Below, in pieces: positions 26,768 through 34,999 of a DNA stretch of 62,831 bases; positions within the stretch are counted from its first letter, which is position 1, and every line of letters begins with the position of its first letter. Source of the DNA: an uncultured Verrucomicrobiales bacterium (GTDB lineage: Bacteria > Verrucomicrobiota > Verrucomicrobiia > Verrucomicrobiales > Akkermansiaceae); contig CAJQKQ010000062.1 of the NCBI GenBank assembly GCA_905478925.1, positions 1-62,831 of the forward strand, written 5' to 3'. The notes beneath the pieces are model-generated. The model was given only the letters and a program-made list of their open reading frames with translations, had not been told where the DNA came from and did no database searches. Made by a program: the position numbers and the translations under genes.

Positions 26768-26867
26768 TTTTGGTATTACGGACTTCTTAAACATTTTGTT
26801 GCCGAATGGGGTCTCGCAAGAAAATGGCGCTTGCGAAACCAGGGCTGGATGATAGGCGTTGTCTTTG

Positions 26868-29417
26868 ATGTTTGAAGGAGTTACAAAACCCCAGGCGCGT
26901 TTCAGATGGGCGGTGTTGCTTTGCACGTATGTCGTCATGCTGGTCGGGGTCGTGGCTCAGGCTCCGGAGGATCCTCAGTTCGATCCCTCGGACGTCTACT
27001 TCCAGGCTTATTTGGATGTCAGGGCAGCGGAGCAGTTGGAAAAAGACGGTGATTTCATGGCCGCTCTGAAAAAGTATGAGCAGGCAGGAAAGCTGTTTGA
27101 ATCGGTGGGCAGATTTTATCCGGATTGGAAGCCGGGTATGGTTGAGAACCGCAGGGAACTGACCGCCAAGGCGGTGGGAGTGGTGAGGGGAAAAGCGGGC
27201 GAGCAGCTCAGGGAGCAGCGCGGCGTGATCGCCGAGCTTGAAGGCGGTGCGAAAGTCGGCGCTGATTTTGGAGCAAGGGGTACAGCGGATCTTGAGATCG
27301 GGATGAAGCCGAAAACGGTGAATCCCGACAGGGACGTGAAGCCCGTGGAGGTTAATTCGCCGCGCCCTGCCGAGATGCTCCATGCGCAAAAGTTGAGGGA
27401 TGCGGAGGCTGAGGCGGCGAGGCTTCGGAAAATGATCGCCGAGGCGGATGCACGGGACAACACAGCGATGCGCAACGCTTCCCGGGTGGATGATCTCAGG
27501 AAGCAGAATGAGTTATTGGCACGCCAGCTCAAAGCGGCGGAGGCAAATGTCGGGGCACTGCGTAATCAGGTGACGAAGGCACAGGCACAGGCGAGGGCAG
27601 CACAGGCACTGGCACAGGCAGCGAAGTCGAGACCGGTCAAGCCGCTGAGCAAGGGCATCATGGAGGTCGATCCGTTGCAGGCTAGGCGCCTGAAGGATGC
27701 CGAAACGGAGATGGCGCGTTTGCGTAAAAAGATCGCCGATTCAGACGCGAGAAGTAACACCGCGATGCGGAATGCCTCCCGCCTGGGTGATTTAAAGAAG
27801 CAGAACGATCGATTGGCGCGCCAGCTCAAGGTGGCGGAGACAAACGTGCAGTCGCTGCGGGCACGTATGGCGGCTGCTCCGGTGCAGAGCGAGATGAAGT
27901 CGCTCAACAAGCAGATCGAGCGGCTTGAACAGGAACGCGAGGCGATGGGGATGGCGCTGAAAACCAGCAGAGGGGATCATACGGAAGCGCTTTCCAAGAT
28001 CGAGATACTGACGGTTGACATGGATATCCTCAAGGAGAAGGCCAAGGAACTCCGCCAGGCGGAGGCGAATACGAAGCGCGACCTTGAGACCGAGCGAAAG
28101 GTCTCCAACGAGGTTGTGGCCGGGCAGCGCAGGCAAATGGATGCGTTGGAGAAAGCACTTGATGGCAAGTCGCGTGATCTTGAGGAAGCGCATGGCCAGA
28201 TCGCCTCCCTCAAGGAAGAACTTGTGCAAAGCCGTGCGGCGTTCGCCGACCTCAGGGAAGAGCGCGACGGGCTGCTCCAAGAACGCGACCAGATGGCGGC
28301 GCTGCTTAAGCAGGACGATGCGGGGCGAACCGTGAAGCTCATCGAGCAGAACATGGGGTTGGCCAAGTTACTGCGCGAGGCCAACGAAAAGGTGGAGCGG
28401 CTCAATGTGGACAACAACGCCACGAAGGATGATGTGGTCGATGCGCTGCGGGACCTTGCAATTGCGAAAAGCCAGATCAACCGCTTGCAACAGGAGAAGA
28501 GAAATCAGGACAAACGGCTCCGGGAACTGGCGGACAAACTTAGGAACGAGGAAAACGCCCTTGCGCGAGGTGAGGTGGAGGCGGATCCCGCAGAGGTGGA
28601 GGTGTTGAGAGGGGTGATTCAGCGGCAGCTCAGAGTGCAGGAGCGGCGCAGGCAGGCGAAGGAGGTGTTGGTTGAAGCAGCGAAGAATCTCGGGAAGCAG
28701 GATGAGGAACTCAATGAGGCGATTGTGATGTTCGACGGTGCTGAGATGCAGTTGACCCCGGAGGAGCAAAAGCTCGTGGCCAACCAGAAAGTGGACGGCG
28801 AACTTATTTCCCCGTTCGCCCGCGACCGCGCGACGGTGAACCGTGCGACCTCCGATTTGAACCGCGAACTTGAGAGCTACGACCGCGCGGCGACCAAGGC
28901 CTATCTTGCCGGACGCCTGCTGCCGACGAGGGAGCTGTTCGAGATGATGGTAGAGCAGCATCCCGGGCATGTGCCTGCCCTTTGCAAGCTGGGTGTAGTG
29001 CAGATGAAATTAGGTCAGCAGATCGAGGCCACCGAGAGTTTCCAGAGGGCGATCGAGCTCGACGGCAACAACGCCTACGCGAACCGGATGCTGGGATACG
29101 CATTCCTGCAAACTGGCGACCTGCCATCTGCGGAGCTCTACGTGAAACGAGCTACGGATATCGCCCCTGACGATGCGAAGGCTTACTTGCTGCTCGGAAT
29201 GATCTACTATCGCATTGGTGAAATTGGGGAGGCCGAATCAAGCTTCAAGGCGGCCATCACCGCCGATCCGGTTCCGAGTGAGCCGTATTTCAACATGGCT
29301 CTGCTCTGCGCGAAAAGCGGAAGGCTTGAGGATGGGCGGGACTACTACAGCCAGGCATTGGAAAGGAGAGCCATTCCGGATCAATCGTTGGAAGCCAAGC
29401 TCCAAGGGAAACCATGA
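26868..29417 (+). CDS. Membrane-anchored coiled-coil and TPR protein
   Basis: An 849-residue protein. A hydrophobic N-terminal segment (VLLCTYVVMLVGVVAQ, about residues 16-31) is a signal or anchor. A short TPR-like unit (AALKKYEQAGKLFE) follows, then a very long, charged coiled coil (about 170-640). It contains a tandem duplication of about 60 residues: the unit with RLRKMIAEADARDNTAMRN recurs 99 residues later as RLRKKIADSDARSNTAMRN. The C-terminal 150 residues are TPR repeats (VPALCKLGVVQMKLGQ, AYANRMLGYAFLQTGD, AYLLLGMIYYRIGE). The ATG at 26868 is chosen; a TTG three codons earlier is possible. It overlaps the next gene by 4 bases. A periplasmic scaffold role is inferred. Confidence 0.85.
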   Translation: MFEGVTKPQARFRWAVLLCTYVVMLVGVVAQAPEDPQFDPSDVYFQAYLDVRAAEQLEKDGDFMAALKKYEQAGKLFESVGRFYPDWKPGMVENRRELTAKAVGVVRGKAGEQLREQRGVIAELEGGAKVGADFGARGTADLEIGMKPKTVNPDRDVKPVEVNSPRPAEMLHAQKLRDAEAEAARLRKMIAEADARDNTAMRNASRVDDLRKQNELLARQLKAAEANVGALRNQVTKAQAQARAAQALAQAAKSRPVKPLSKGIMEVDPLQARRLKDAETEMARLRKKIADSDARSNTAMRNASRLGDLKKQNDRLARQLKVAETNVQSLRARMAAAPVQSEMKSLNKQIERLEQEREAMGMALKTSRGDHTEALSKIEILTVDMDILKEKAKELRQAEANTKRDLETERKVSNEVVAGQRRQMDALEKALDGKSRDLEEAHGQIASLKEELVQSRAAFADLREERDGLLQERDQMAALLKQDDAGRTVKLIEQNMGLAKLLREANEKVERLNVDNNATKDDVVDALRDLAIAKSQINRLQQEKRNQDKRLRELADKLRNEENALARGEVEADPAEVEVLRGVIQRQLRVQERRRQAKEVLVEAAKNLGKQDEELNEAIVMFDGAEMQLTPEEQKLVANQKVDGELISPFARDRATVNRATSDLNRELESYDRAATKAYLAGRLLPTRELFEMMVEQHPGHVPALCKLGVVQMKLGQQIEATESFQRAIELDGNNAYANRMLGYAFLQTGDLPSAELYVKRATDIAPDDAKAYLLLGMIYYRIGEIGEAESSFKAAITADPVPSEPYFNMALLCAKSGRLEDGRDYYSQALERRAIPDQSLEAKLQGKP

Positions 29418-30016
29418 GCCGATTCTTCGTATCGGGATGGTGGGGCAAGGGGCTGGTGTTCACCATCTGTGCCTTCACCGGTGCTTGCGCAGATAAGGCT
29501 GACCCCTCGAAACCTGCGGTTGCCGAGCACAAGGGTCTCCAGCAAAGGCTTTCCGAGGGCGGCGGCTACAAGCAGGACGAGAACGGGCAATGGGTGCCGA
29601 AATCTGACAAACGCAGCCAATATGATCGTCAGGGCGACTCTCCATATTTCAAAGGCAAGTTCGCAAAAGGGGATTTCAAAACGGATAAATATGGCAAGAA
29701 ATCCTGGTGGGGGAGCAAGGACTACGGAACGAATGGATATGAGGGGAATACCGACGGCTCACGCTTTCGGGCCAAGGCCAGGCAGGATGGGGCATCGGCT
29801 AGGAACGGTGACAAGAAAGCGCGGGAGACAGGATCTTTCACCACAAACTCGTTGGATAGGAAAAGTGCCCGGGAAACCGGCGCATCACCGCTCGATCGCC
29901 CGGTGGACGCTTCCGTTGAGTCCCGTAGGGGGCTTTACAAAGCTCCGTCTGTGATCGATTGGAAGGAACAGCGCACCATGAGTATGGAGCAATCCAGGGG
30001 GATATTCGGAAGATGA
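29414..30016 (+). CDS. Predicted disordered lipoprotein coupled to the TPR gene
   Basis: A 200-residue protein whose ATG overlaps the preceding TGA (ATGA), so the two are translated together. A signal sequence (GKGLVFTICAFTGAC) ends in a lipobox-like TGAC, with Cys at about residue 25, suggesting a lipoprotein. The mature part is hydrophilic, rich in Gly, Lys, Asp, Ser and Arg, with motifs such as GGGYKQDENGQWVPK, YFKGKFAKGDFKTDKYGKK and KARETGS repeated as SARETGA. No enzyme motif is recognised. It probably works with the TPR protein at the envelope. It converges on the pseudopilin operon 27 bases away. Confidence 0.8.
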   Translation: MSRFFVSGWWGKGLVFTICAFTGACADKADPSKPAVAEHKGLQQRLSEGGGYKQDENGQWVPKSDKRSQYDRQGDSPYFKGKFAKGDFKTDKYGKKSWWGSKDYGTNGYEGNTDGSRFRAKARQDGASARNGDKKARETGSFTTNSLDRKSARETGASPLDRPVDASVESRRGLYKAPSVIDWKEQRTMSMEQSRGIFGR

Positions 30017-30043
30017 GCCAGAGGCTGGTGCCCGGACTTCCGT

Positions 30044-30994
30044 TCAGGAACCGGGAACCTGGACGAGCTTCGAATACTGGTAGGAGTTCTGGGCGATAAA
30101 TTCAGCCTTCGCGGTGTCGTTTTCGAACGTCCGTTTGCGCAGTTGCTGGAGACCGAAATTCGTCAACACGGTGAGAGAAATTTCAGCTGCGGATAGCTGC
30201 GCACTTTTGATCTCTTCCTTGGTGGTATTTGAAATTGTGGTGATTCCGGTTCTTGCGATGTTAGTGATCCCGTCACCCGCGATTACAAGATTCTCGGCTG
30301 AGTTTGCTCCCTGTCCAATGGGGACGCGCACCGTTCTGATTGTTGCGGGCGGGGTAGTGGAGTCAGTGATCCGCAGGTGGAAAGTGATGGTGAACTGATA
30401 GACATTCTCACAGATGAAATTTTCCTCTGCTGAGACGGAATCTGTCCCGCCCGATATGAAGTCGACTTTCCCATCAAGCGTTGCCTGGCCGAGGATGTCG
30501 TCGAAAGTTTCCTTGGGATCCACCAGCTTCCGGTAAAGGACGAAGGTTTTGAAGTCATCCGTGGTTGAGGAATCGATGGGATCCTTGTAAACGAGTTGGT
30601 AGCCGATCGTGGACACATCACCGCCGAGATCCACGCCTGCAACGCCAATCTTGCCGTCGTAGCGATCGGTTGCGGCGGAGAAGAAAATGAGGTCGATCGC
30701 GTTCGGGCTCTGGTTTCCCTTAGGTCCTTCGGAAGTGGGGTTCGAGTTCGCATACAACCATTCGAATGCGTTGCCCTTGCGGACGACGAGGGATTCGAAG
30801 TCGCGCGCCATGGTGTCGATCATGGCTTTTCCCTGGCGGGCTGCCCGGATCTCGGAGCGGCTGCGATTCCATACGTTGAGTGACATGGCCGTGACCGACA
30901 CCAAGATCGTGATGATGACCGTGGTAATCGCCATCGCGACGAGGAGTTCGATGAGGGTGAATCCCTTCGCGGAGTTCTTGGATCGGGTTTTCAT
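30044..30994 (-). CDS. Pseudopilin, Verru_Chthon cassette protein C-like
   Basis: A 316-residue protein with a class III prepilin leader: KGFTLIELLVAMAITTVIIT at residues 10-29, with the cleavage Gly-Phe and the glutamate at +5. A GspJ-like extended beta region follows, with LNVWNRSRSEIRAARQGKAM, AIDLIFFSAATDRYDG and FKTFVLYRKLVDPKETFDD. This order is that of the C member of the Verru_Chthon pseudopilin cassette. It is the last of three genes on the minus strand, 18 bases after the previous stop. It would be processed by a prepilin peptidase, not in the window. Role: minor pseudopilin of a type II secretion or pilus-like apparatus (inferred). Confidence 0.85.
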   Translation of the reverse strand: MKTRSKNSAKGFTLIELLVAMAITTVIITILVSVTAMSLNVWNRSRSEIRAARQGKAMIDTMARDFESLVVRKGNAFEWLYANSNPTSEGPKGNQSPNAIDLIFFSAATDRYDGKIGVAGVDLGGDVSTIGYQLVYKDPIDSSTTDDFKTFVLYRKLVDPKETFDDILGQATLDGKVDFISGGTDSVSAEENFICENVYQFTITFHLRITDSTTPPATIRTVRVPIGQGANSAENLVIAGDGITNIARTGITTISNTTKEEIKSAQLSAAEISLTVLTNFGLQQLRKRTFENDTAKAEFIAQNSYQYSKLVQVPGS

Positions 30995-31012
30995 GGGAAA
31001 TCGTTTGGAGAA

Positions 31013-31774
31013 TCAGCGGCGGACGGCGAGATTGCGGGTGAAGACGGGTCTCTTCGCACTTGCGAAATGCTCTTGAAATTTGGTGCCGGTGAGGTAGGTG
31101 ATCGCCTTGGTTGGAACGCTGTGGAACTCGGCGGAGAACGGAATCACCGCATCAGCGTAATCGGCGACATTGTCGGGTTCACTTGGATACGGGGGTGTCC
31201 GCACTGGCAGTGGAACGGGGTTGGTAATCTTCCCTGCGGTTCCGAGAATCATTTCATTGCCGCTGAAGATTAATTGCGTGGATTTCACAAAGAAAATGGC
31301 ACCCTCGATCGCCGTTAGGTCTCTTGCAAACTCAGCATCGCCAACCCTGCGAGCCATCGACTGGACGATATAGTCGGTGCCGGGCTGGCCGGAGATCTGC
31401 GCCAACGGTTCTGGCGTCCCATCAGGCCTGATGGTGGACGGGTCGCCACGGTATTGGTAGACGAAAATGGCGTTTGCGGCATCGTTGCCTTCCTTGAGCC
31501 AGGTAAATGCTTTTTCAAAGCCTGTAGTCGCATCGGCGGGGGCTTGACCGCTGCGGAGGGTGTCAAGTTCCCGTTCCAGGGTTGTTGTCAGGCGATCCGC
31601 TTGCTGGGAGCTGATGGAGCGGCGGATACCTTGGGCGGCCGGGGTGAAAACGGCGATGAAGCCAGTCAGCAAGACGGCGAGAACGCCGATGGCAATAACC
31701 GTTTCCATCAGGGTGAACGCGGATCCATTACGGTTGAACCGCGAGCGAAGTGCGGGTTTTGCTAGGTTTTGCAT
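31013..31774 (-). CDS. Pseudopilin, Verru_Chthon cassette protein B-like
   Basis: A 253-residue protein with the leader SAFTLMETVIAIGVLAVLLT (about residues 18-37), which has the +5 glutamate but Ala instead of Gly before the Phe of the processing site. The body has GIRRSISSQQADRLTTTLER, VYQYRGDPSTIRPDGTPEP and GAIFFVKSTQLIFSGNEMI. It is in the middle of the three-gene set, 6 bases after the D-like gene and 18 before the C-like gene. The Ala at the cleavage point is tolerated by some prepilin peptidases. Assignment to B is by position and PilV-like form. Confidence 0.78.
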   Translation of the reverse strand: MQNLAKPALRSRFNRNGSAFTLMETVIAIGVLAVLLTGFIAVFTPAAQGIRRSISSQQADRLTTTLERELDTLRSGQAPADATTGFEKAFTWLKEGNDAANAIFVYQYRGDPSTIRPDGTPEPLAQISGQPGTDYIVQSMARRVGDAEFARDLTAIEGAIFFVKSTQLIFSGNEMILGTAGKITNPVPLPVRTPPYPSEPDNVADYADAVIPFSAEFHSVPTKAITYLTGTKFQEHFASAKRPVFTRNLAVRR

Positions 31775-31780
31775 ATCAGA

Positions 31781-32503
31781 TTAGAAATTGAAAGGTATCT
31801 CGCTGTCCGGGAGTCCCTCGATCTGCCCAGGGCTACGGAAAGTGGATGTGCGGCCGTTCCGCCAGATGACAAATCCGGCGAAGTCCCGTCCGGCGGAGCG
31901 GGTGGTTTTTGGTTCCTTGCCCTTGGGACGGATGCCGGATCCGATCACGAATCTGGATCCCGCCTCGTCGAAAATCCCCTCTCCGTTGAACTCGAAATAC
32001 GCATAATTGCCGTTGTAGGCGGTGACCGTTTTCCCCGAGTCGTTTTTGAGCGACATGTCCTCTTCTTGGATTGGCTTGTCGGCATCGGTATCCTTGTCCT
32101 TGCCCTTGGAGTACGATTTGCTGAAATAGGTTCCCTTCGGCATCTCATAGCCGCGGCTGGAGAGGATCCAGCTGTCCGGTACCACCGTGCCGTCGGCATT
32201 GACCTCTTCGTGGACGATGACAACTCTCTGCAGGTAGTTGCTGCCCGTGGCATCCGCATCGATCATCACCCGGGCTTTGCAGCGCTTGGAAACGGCGATC
32301 GTGCGAGCCTCTTCGAAAAGGGATTCGCAAGACGCGATTGCGCTGGAGGTTCCTTTTCCGGCGTTGAGGTTGTCCAGGCCGATGGCTCCGGCAGCCATCA
32401 GAACTGCAATGATTGCGATTACCGTGAGGACTTCGACCAAGGTGAATCCCCGGCAAGAGCCGGATTCCGGTGGGAGAGATGCGTATGGTTGGGTTGTTTT
32501 CAT
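31781..32503 (-). CDS. Pseudopilin, Verru_Chthon cassette protein D-like
   Basis: A 240-residue protein starting MKTTQPYASLPPESGSCRGF, with processing site RGFTLVEVLTVIAIIAVLMA at about residues 18-37 and the +5 glutamate. A GspH-like body follows: SCESLFEEARTIAVSKRCKA, RVMIDADATGSNYLQRV. It is the first gene of the set. The start at 32503 gives a normal short leader; an in-frame ATG 25 codons upstream is less likely. The large A member that normally accompanies B, C and D is not found on either side. Confidence 0.8.
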   Translation of the reverse strand: MKTTQPYASLPPESGSCRGFTLVEVLTVIAIIAVLMAAGAIGLDNLNAGKGTSSAIASCESLFEEARTIAVSKRCKARVMIDADATGSNYLQRVVIVHEEVNADGTVVPDSWILSSRGYEMPKGTYFSKSYSKGKDKDTDADKPIQEEDMSLKNDSGKTVTAYNGNYAYFEFNGEGIFDEAGSRFVIGSGIRPKGKEPKTTRSAGRDFAGFVIWRNGRTSTFRSPGQIEGLPDSEIPFNF

Positions 32504-32856
32504 TTCACGCTCGAGTTTGGCATGGGATTCAGGGGGAATATGGTGTTCTGATTGGATTTTCGCAAGGAATAATGTCAATACATCGCAGATACCTATCGAA
32601 GCGACTTCGAACGCTGATTTCCATCGAAATCGGCCTAGTGTCCTGTAAAGCCTATGATGGCGGATGGGGGCGGGATGTGCTTGCGGGCTTTTGTTTGAAA
32701 CGGAGAAAGCGGAGAGAAGACGGAGGAAGCGGAGAAGAATGTCTGTATTTCCAACTCCGTGACCTCCGTTTCTTCCGTTTTAAAATTGGCCGACCCAGGA
32801 TCAAGCTCTCACCCTTACCGGTAAATTCTATCCGCCAGATAAGATTTTACGAAGCA
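32504..32856. other. Gene-free spacer with purine-rich repeats
   Basis: No gene is visible. At 32697-32737 the plus strand has repeated CGGAG units (AAACGGAGAAAGCGGAG, then GACGGAGGAAGCGGAG), and at 32752-32781 an approximate complement with CTCCGTTTCTTCCGTTTT. Together they could fold as an imperfect long hairpin. The part nearest the pseudopilin D gene should hold the promoter of that operon. Confidence 0.55.
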
Positions 32857-33861
32857 CTAGGAGGCGAAACGGCCTTTGTTCGGCCCGTCCATCCAGGCCC
32901 ATGCGGAAGCAACGATTTCGAGCACATCCCGGCGTTTCGCGGACCATCCGATGGTGCGTAGCGCGAGCGACGGATCGGCGACGAGTTCGGGTGGATCTCC
33001 TTCGCGGCGTGGCCCGAAGATGACCGGAACCTTCTTTCCTGTGACTTGCTCGGCGGCACCGATGATTTCCTTTACGGAAATCCCCTTGCCAGTGCCGAGG
33101 TTGCAGCGGATCGAAGCATTACCGGAGAGAAGGTGATCGAGGGCGAGACCGTGCGCTTCCGCAAGATCCTCGACATGGATGTAGTCGCGGATGCAGGTAC
33201 CATCCGGTGTGGGGTAGTCCGTCCCGTAGACCTCCAAGGTTTCGATCTCTCCGGTGATCGCCATGAGCACCCGGGGAATGAGATGGGTCTCCGGGTTATG
33301 ATCCTCGCCGATTTTCCCGTCGGCGGAGCAACCGCTGGCGTTGAAATAGCGGAGGCATGCCGAACGAAGACCCCAGGCGTGGTCACAATCGTGCAGGATG
33401 CGCTCGACCATTAGCTTGCTGTGACCGTAGGGGTTGATCGGATTCTGAGGGTTCGACTCGTCGATGGGTACCCGTTCCGGGGTGCCGTAGGTCGCGCAGG
33501 TGGATGAAAATACGAACACCTTGCAGCCGTTCTCCTGCATGACCTGTAGCAGAGCGATGGGCTCGGCGGTGTTGTTCCAATAGTATTTCAACGGATCCGT
33601 CACCGACTCGCCGACATACGCGAATGCAGCAAAGTGGACCACGGCGGAAAATCCATATTTATCGAACAGCGAGCGGAGAAGTTCGCGATCCCCGACATCG
33701 CCTTTCACGAATTCGACTCCTTCGTCGACGATGGCATCAGGATGACCGTAGGCAAGGTTGTCGAGGACGACAATTTTCCTTCCGGAGGAAACGAGGTGGC
33801 GGACGGTATGGGAGCCGATGTATCCGGCACCGCCGGTGATGAGGATGGGTTGGTCGGTCAT
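32857..33861 (-). CDS. galE: UDP-glucose 4-epimerase
   Basis: A 334-residue SDR-family enzyme interconverting UDP-glucose and UDP-galactose with bound NAD+, in the cytosol. The NAD motif ITGGAGYIGSHTVRHLV is at residues 7-23. The catalytic region has FSSTCATYGTPERVPIDE (Ser/Thr), NPINPYGHSKLMVERIL with the YxxxK pair, and LRYFNASGCSADGKIGE. The GTCIRDYIHVEDLAEAH motif follows. All are typical of GalE. The start at 33861 (MTDQPILITGG) puts the glycine-rich loop at the N-terminus. Upstream it is divergent from the Arg/Ser-rich lipoprotein gene. Confidence 0.95.
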   Translation of the reverse strand: MTDQPILITGGAGYIGSHTVRHLVSSGRKIVVLDNLAYGHPDAIVDEGVEFVKGDVGDRELLRSLFDKYGFSAVVHFAAFAYVGESVTDPLKYYWNNTAEPIALLQVMQENGCKVFVFSSTCATYGTPERVPIDESNPQNPINPYGHSKLMVERILHDCDHAWGLRSACLRYFNASGCSADGKIGEDHNPETHLIPRVLMAITGEIETLEVYGTDYPTPDGTCIRDYIHVEDLAEAHGLALDHLLSGNASIRCNLGTGKGISVKEIIGAAEQVTGKKVPVIFGPRREGDPPELVADPSLALRTIGWSAKRRDVLEIVASAWAWMDGPNKGRFAS

Positions 33862-33989
33862 GTGGCGTGGGACGAGAAAAGCCAAAAAAAGGAAACGGAG
33901 CAAGGACTGAGCGAGGGAAATGGCCGGATATTCGGAACCGGCGACAATATGTTGAATGGACAGCGGGTTGGCACAGTCTAAGTTACGTT

Positions 33990-34976
33990 ATGAAAATGAA
34001 GCGATCCCTCTTGGTAAGTTTTGTGGCCGGTATTTCAGTCCTGGCTTTCTCATCCTGCGCCTATGATCCCTATTATTCAGGGGGCTACGGCGATGGTTAT
34101 GGATACGGAAGCTCAGGTTTCTCGACCTCTTATTTCGTGAGCACCGGCAGTTCGCGATGGGCGTATGATCCGTATGCGGGTGCCTACTACGACAACAACC
34201 GGCGTTGCTATTACGATCCGCACCTGAACGGATATTACCCCGTTGGGTATCGGCCACGCTATGTGCGTGGTGCACCCCATCCACGCGGATGGTCGCGGGG
34301 CGGCAGTTACTGCCCACCTCCAAGCAATATCCGTAGCCACAGTCTGACGAATTACCGGAATCGCAGCGATCGCTACCGATCGCTCGGTCGTTCTTGGTCG
34401 GGCAATGTCAGGGTTAACACAACGGGCAGAAATCAGAGCTCCGGTTATGGAAGCCGGAATCAGAGTTCTCGCTATGGAAGTCGGGATCAACGCAGCTCGT
34501 CGAGCAACTGGATGAGAGGTTCGTCCGGCAGCAGCCGAACCCATGGATCGTCCAATGGACACCGCACCAACCGCCAAGAATCGATTTCCGGAAGCCGCGG
34601 CCAGCGTCCGTCCCATAGCGGTAGAAGCTCGAATTCCACGAGGATTTCCGGAGACCGCAGCGGACGAAGCGAAAGGGGGAATTATACACCGCAATCCAGA
34701 GGGAACACCCAGTCGAATTCCAGGCAAAGGGAGATGGGCTCCGGTCGTGAGCGCGGGGCTTCCAATCGCAGCGGTTCTTCGAATCAGCCAATCCCACAAC
34801 AGCCTTCAAGGGATCGTAGCCAAAGGGGTGGATCGGACCGCTCCGGCAGCGGCGCGAATACCCCGCGTTCGGCACCGCAATCCGAACAACGAAATGACCG
34901 TTCCGGCGGGGGCTCTGGCAGGGAAGGGTCTCGCCGCGGCAAGAGCGAGAAAATCAGAGGGCTCGGAGAAGGCTGA
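33990..34976 (+). CDS. Arg/Ser/Gly-rich disordered lipoprotein
   Basis: A 328-residue protein. The signal peptide (MKMKRSLLVSFVAGISVLAF) ends in a lipobox, SSC, with Cys at residue 23, so an outer-membrane lipoprotein is predicted. Residues 24-110 are rich in Tyr and Gly (YDPYYSGGYGDGYGYGSSGF, RRCYYDPHLNGYYPVGYRP). From 120 to the end the chain is almost only Ser, Arg, Gly, Asn and Gln, with near-repeats such as NQSSGYGSRNQSSRYGSRDQ. It is likely disordered and strongly basic. Similar Tyr-rich lipoprotein N-termini occur in Verrucomicrobia. Binding to polyanions (DNA, polysaccharide) is inference only. Confidence 0.85.
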   Translation: MKMKRSLLVSFVAGISVLAFSSCAYDPYYSGGYGDGYGYGSSGFSTSYFVSTGSSRWAYDPYAGAYYDNNRRCYYDPHLNGYYPVGYRPRYVRGAPHPRGWSRGGSYCPPPSNIRSHSLTNYRNRSDRYRSLGRSWSGNVRVNTTGRNQSSGYGSRNQSSRYGSRDQRSSSSNWMRGSSGSSRTHGSSNGHRTNRQESISGSRGQRPSHSGRSSNSTRISGDRSGRSERGNYTPQSRGNTQSNSRQREMGSGRERGASNRSGSSNQPIPQQPSRDRSQRGGSDRSGSGANTPRSAPQSEQRNDRSGGGSGREGSRRGKSEKIRGLGEG

Positions 34977-34999
34977 CCGACTCCATTGGAATCAGGCTT

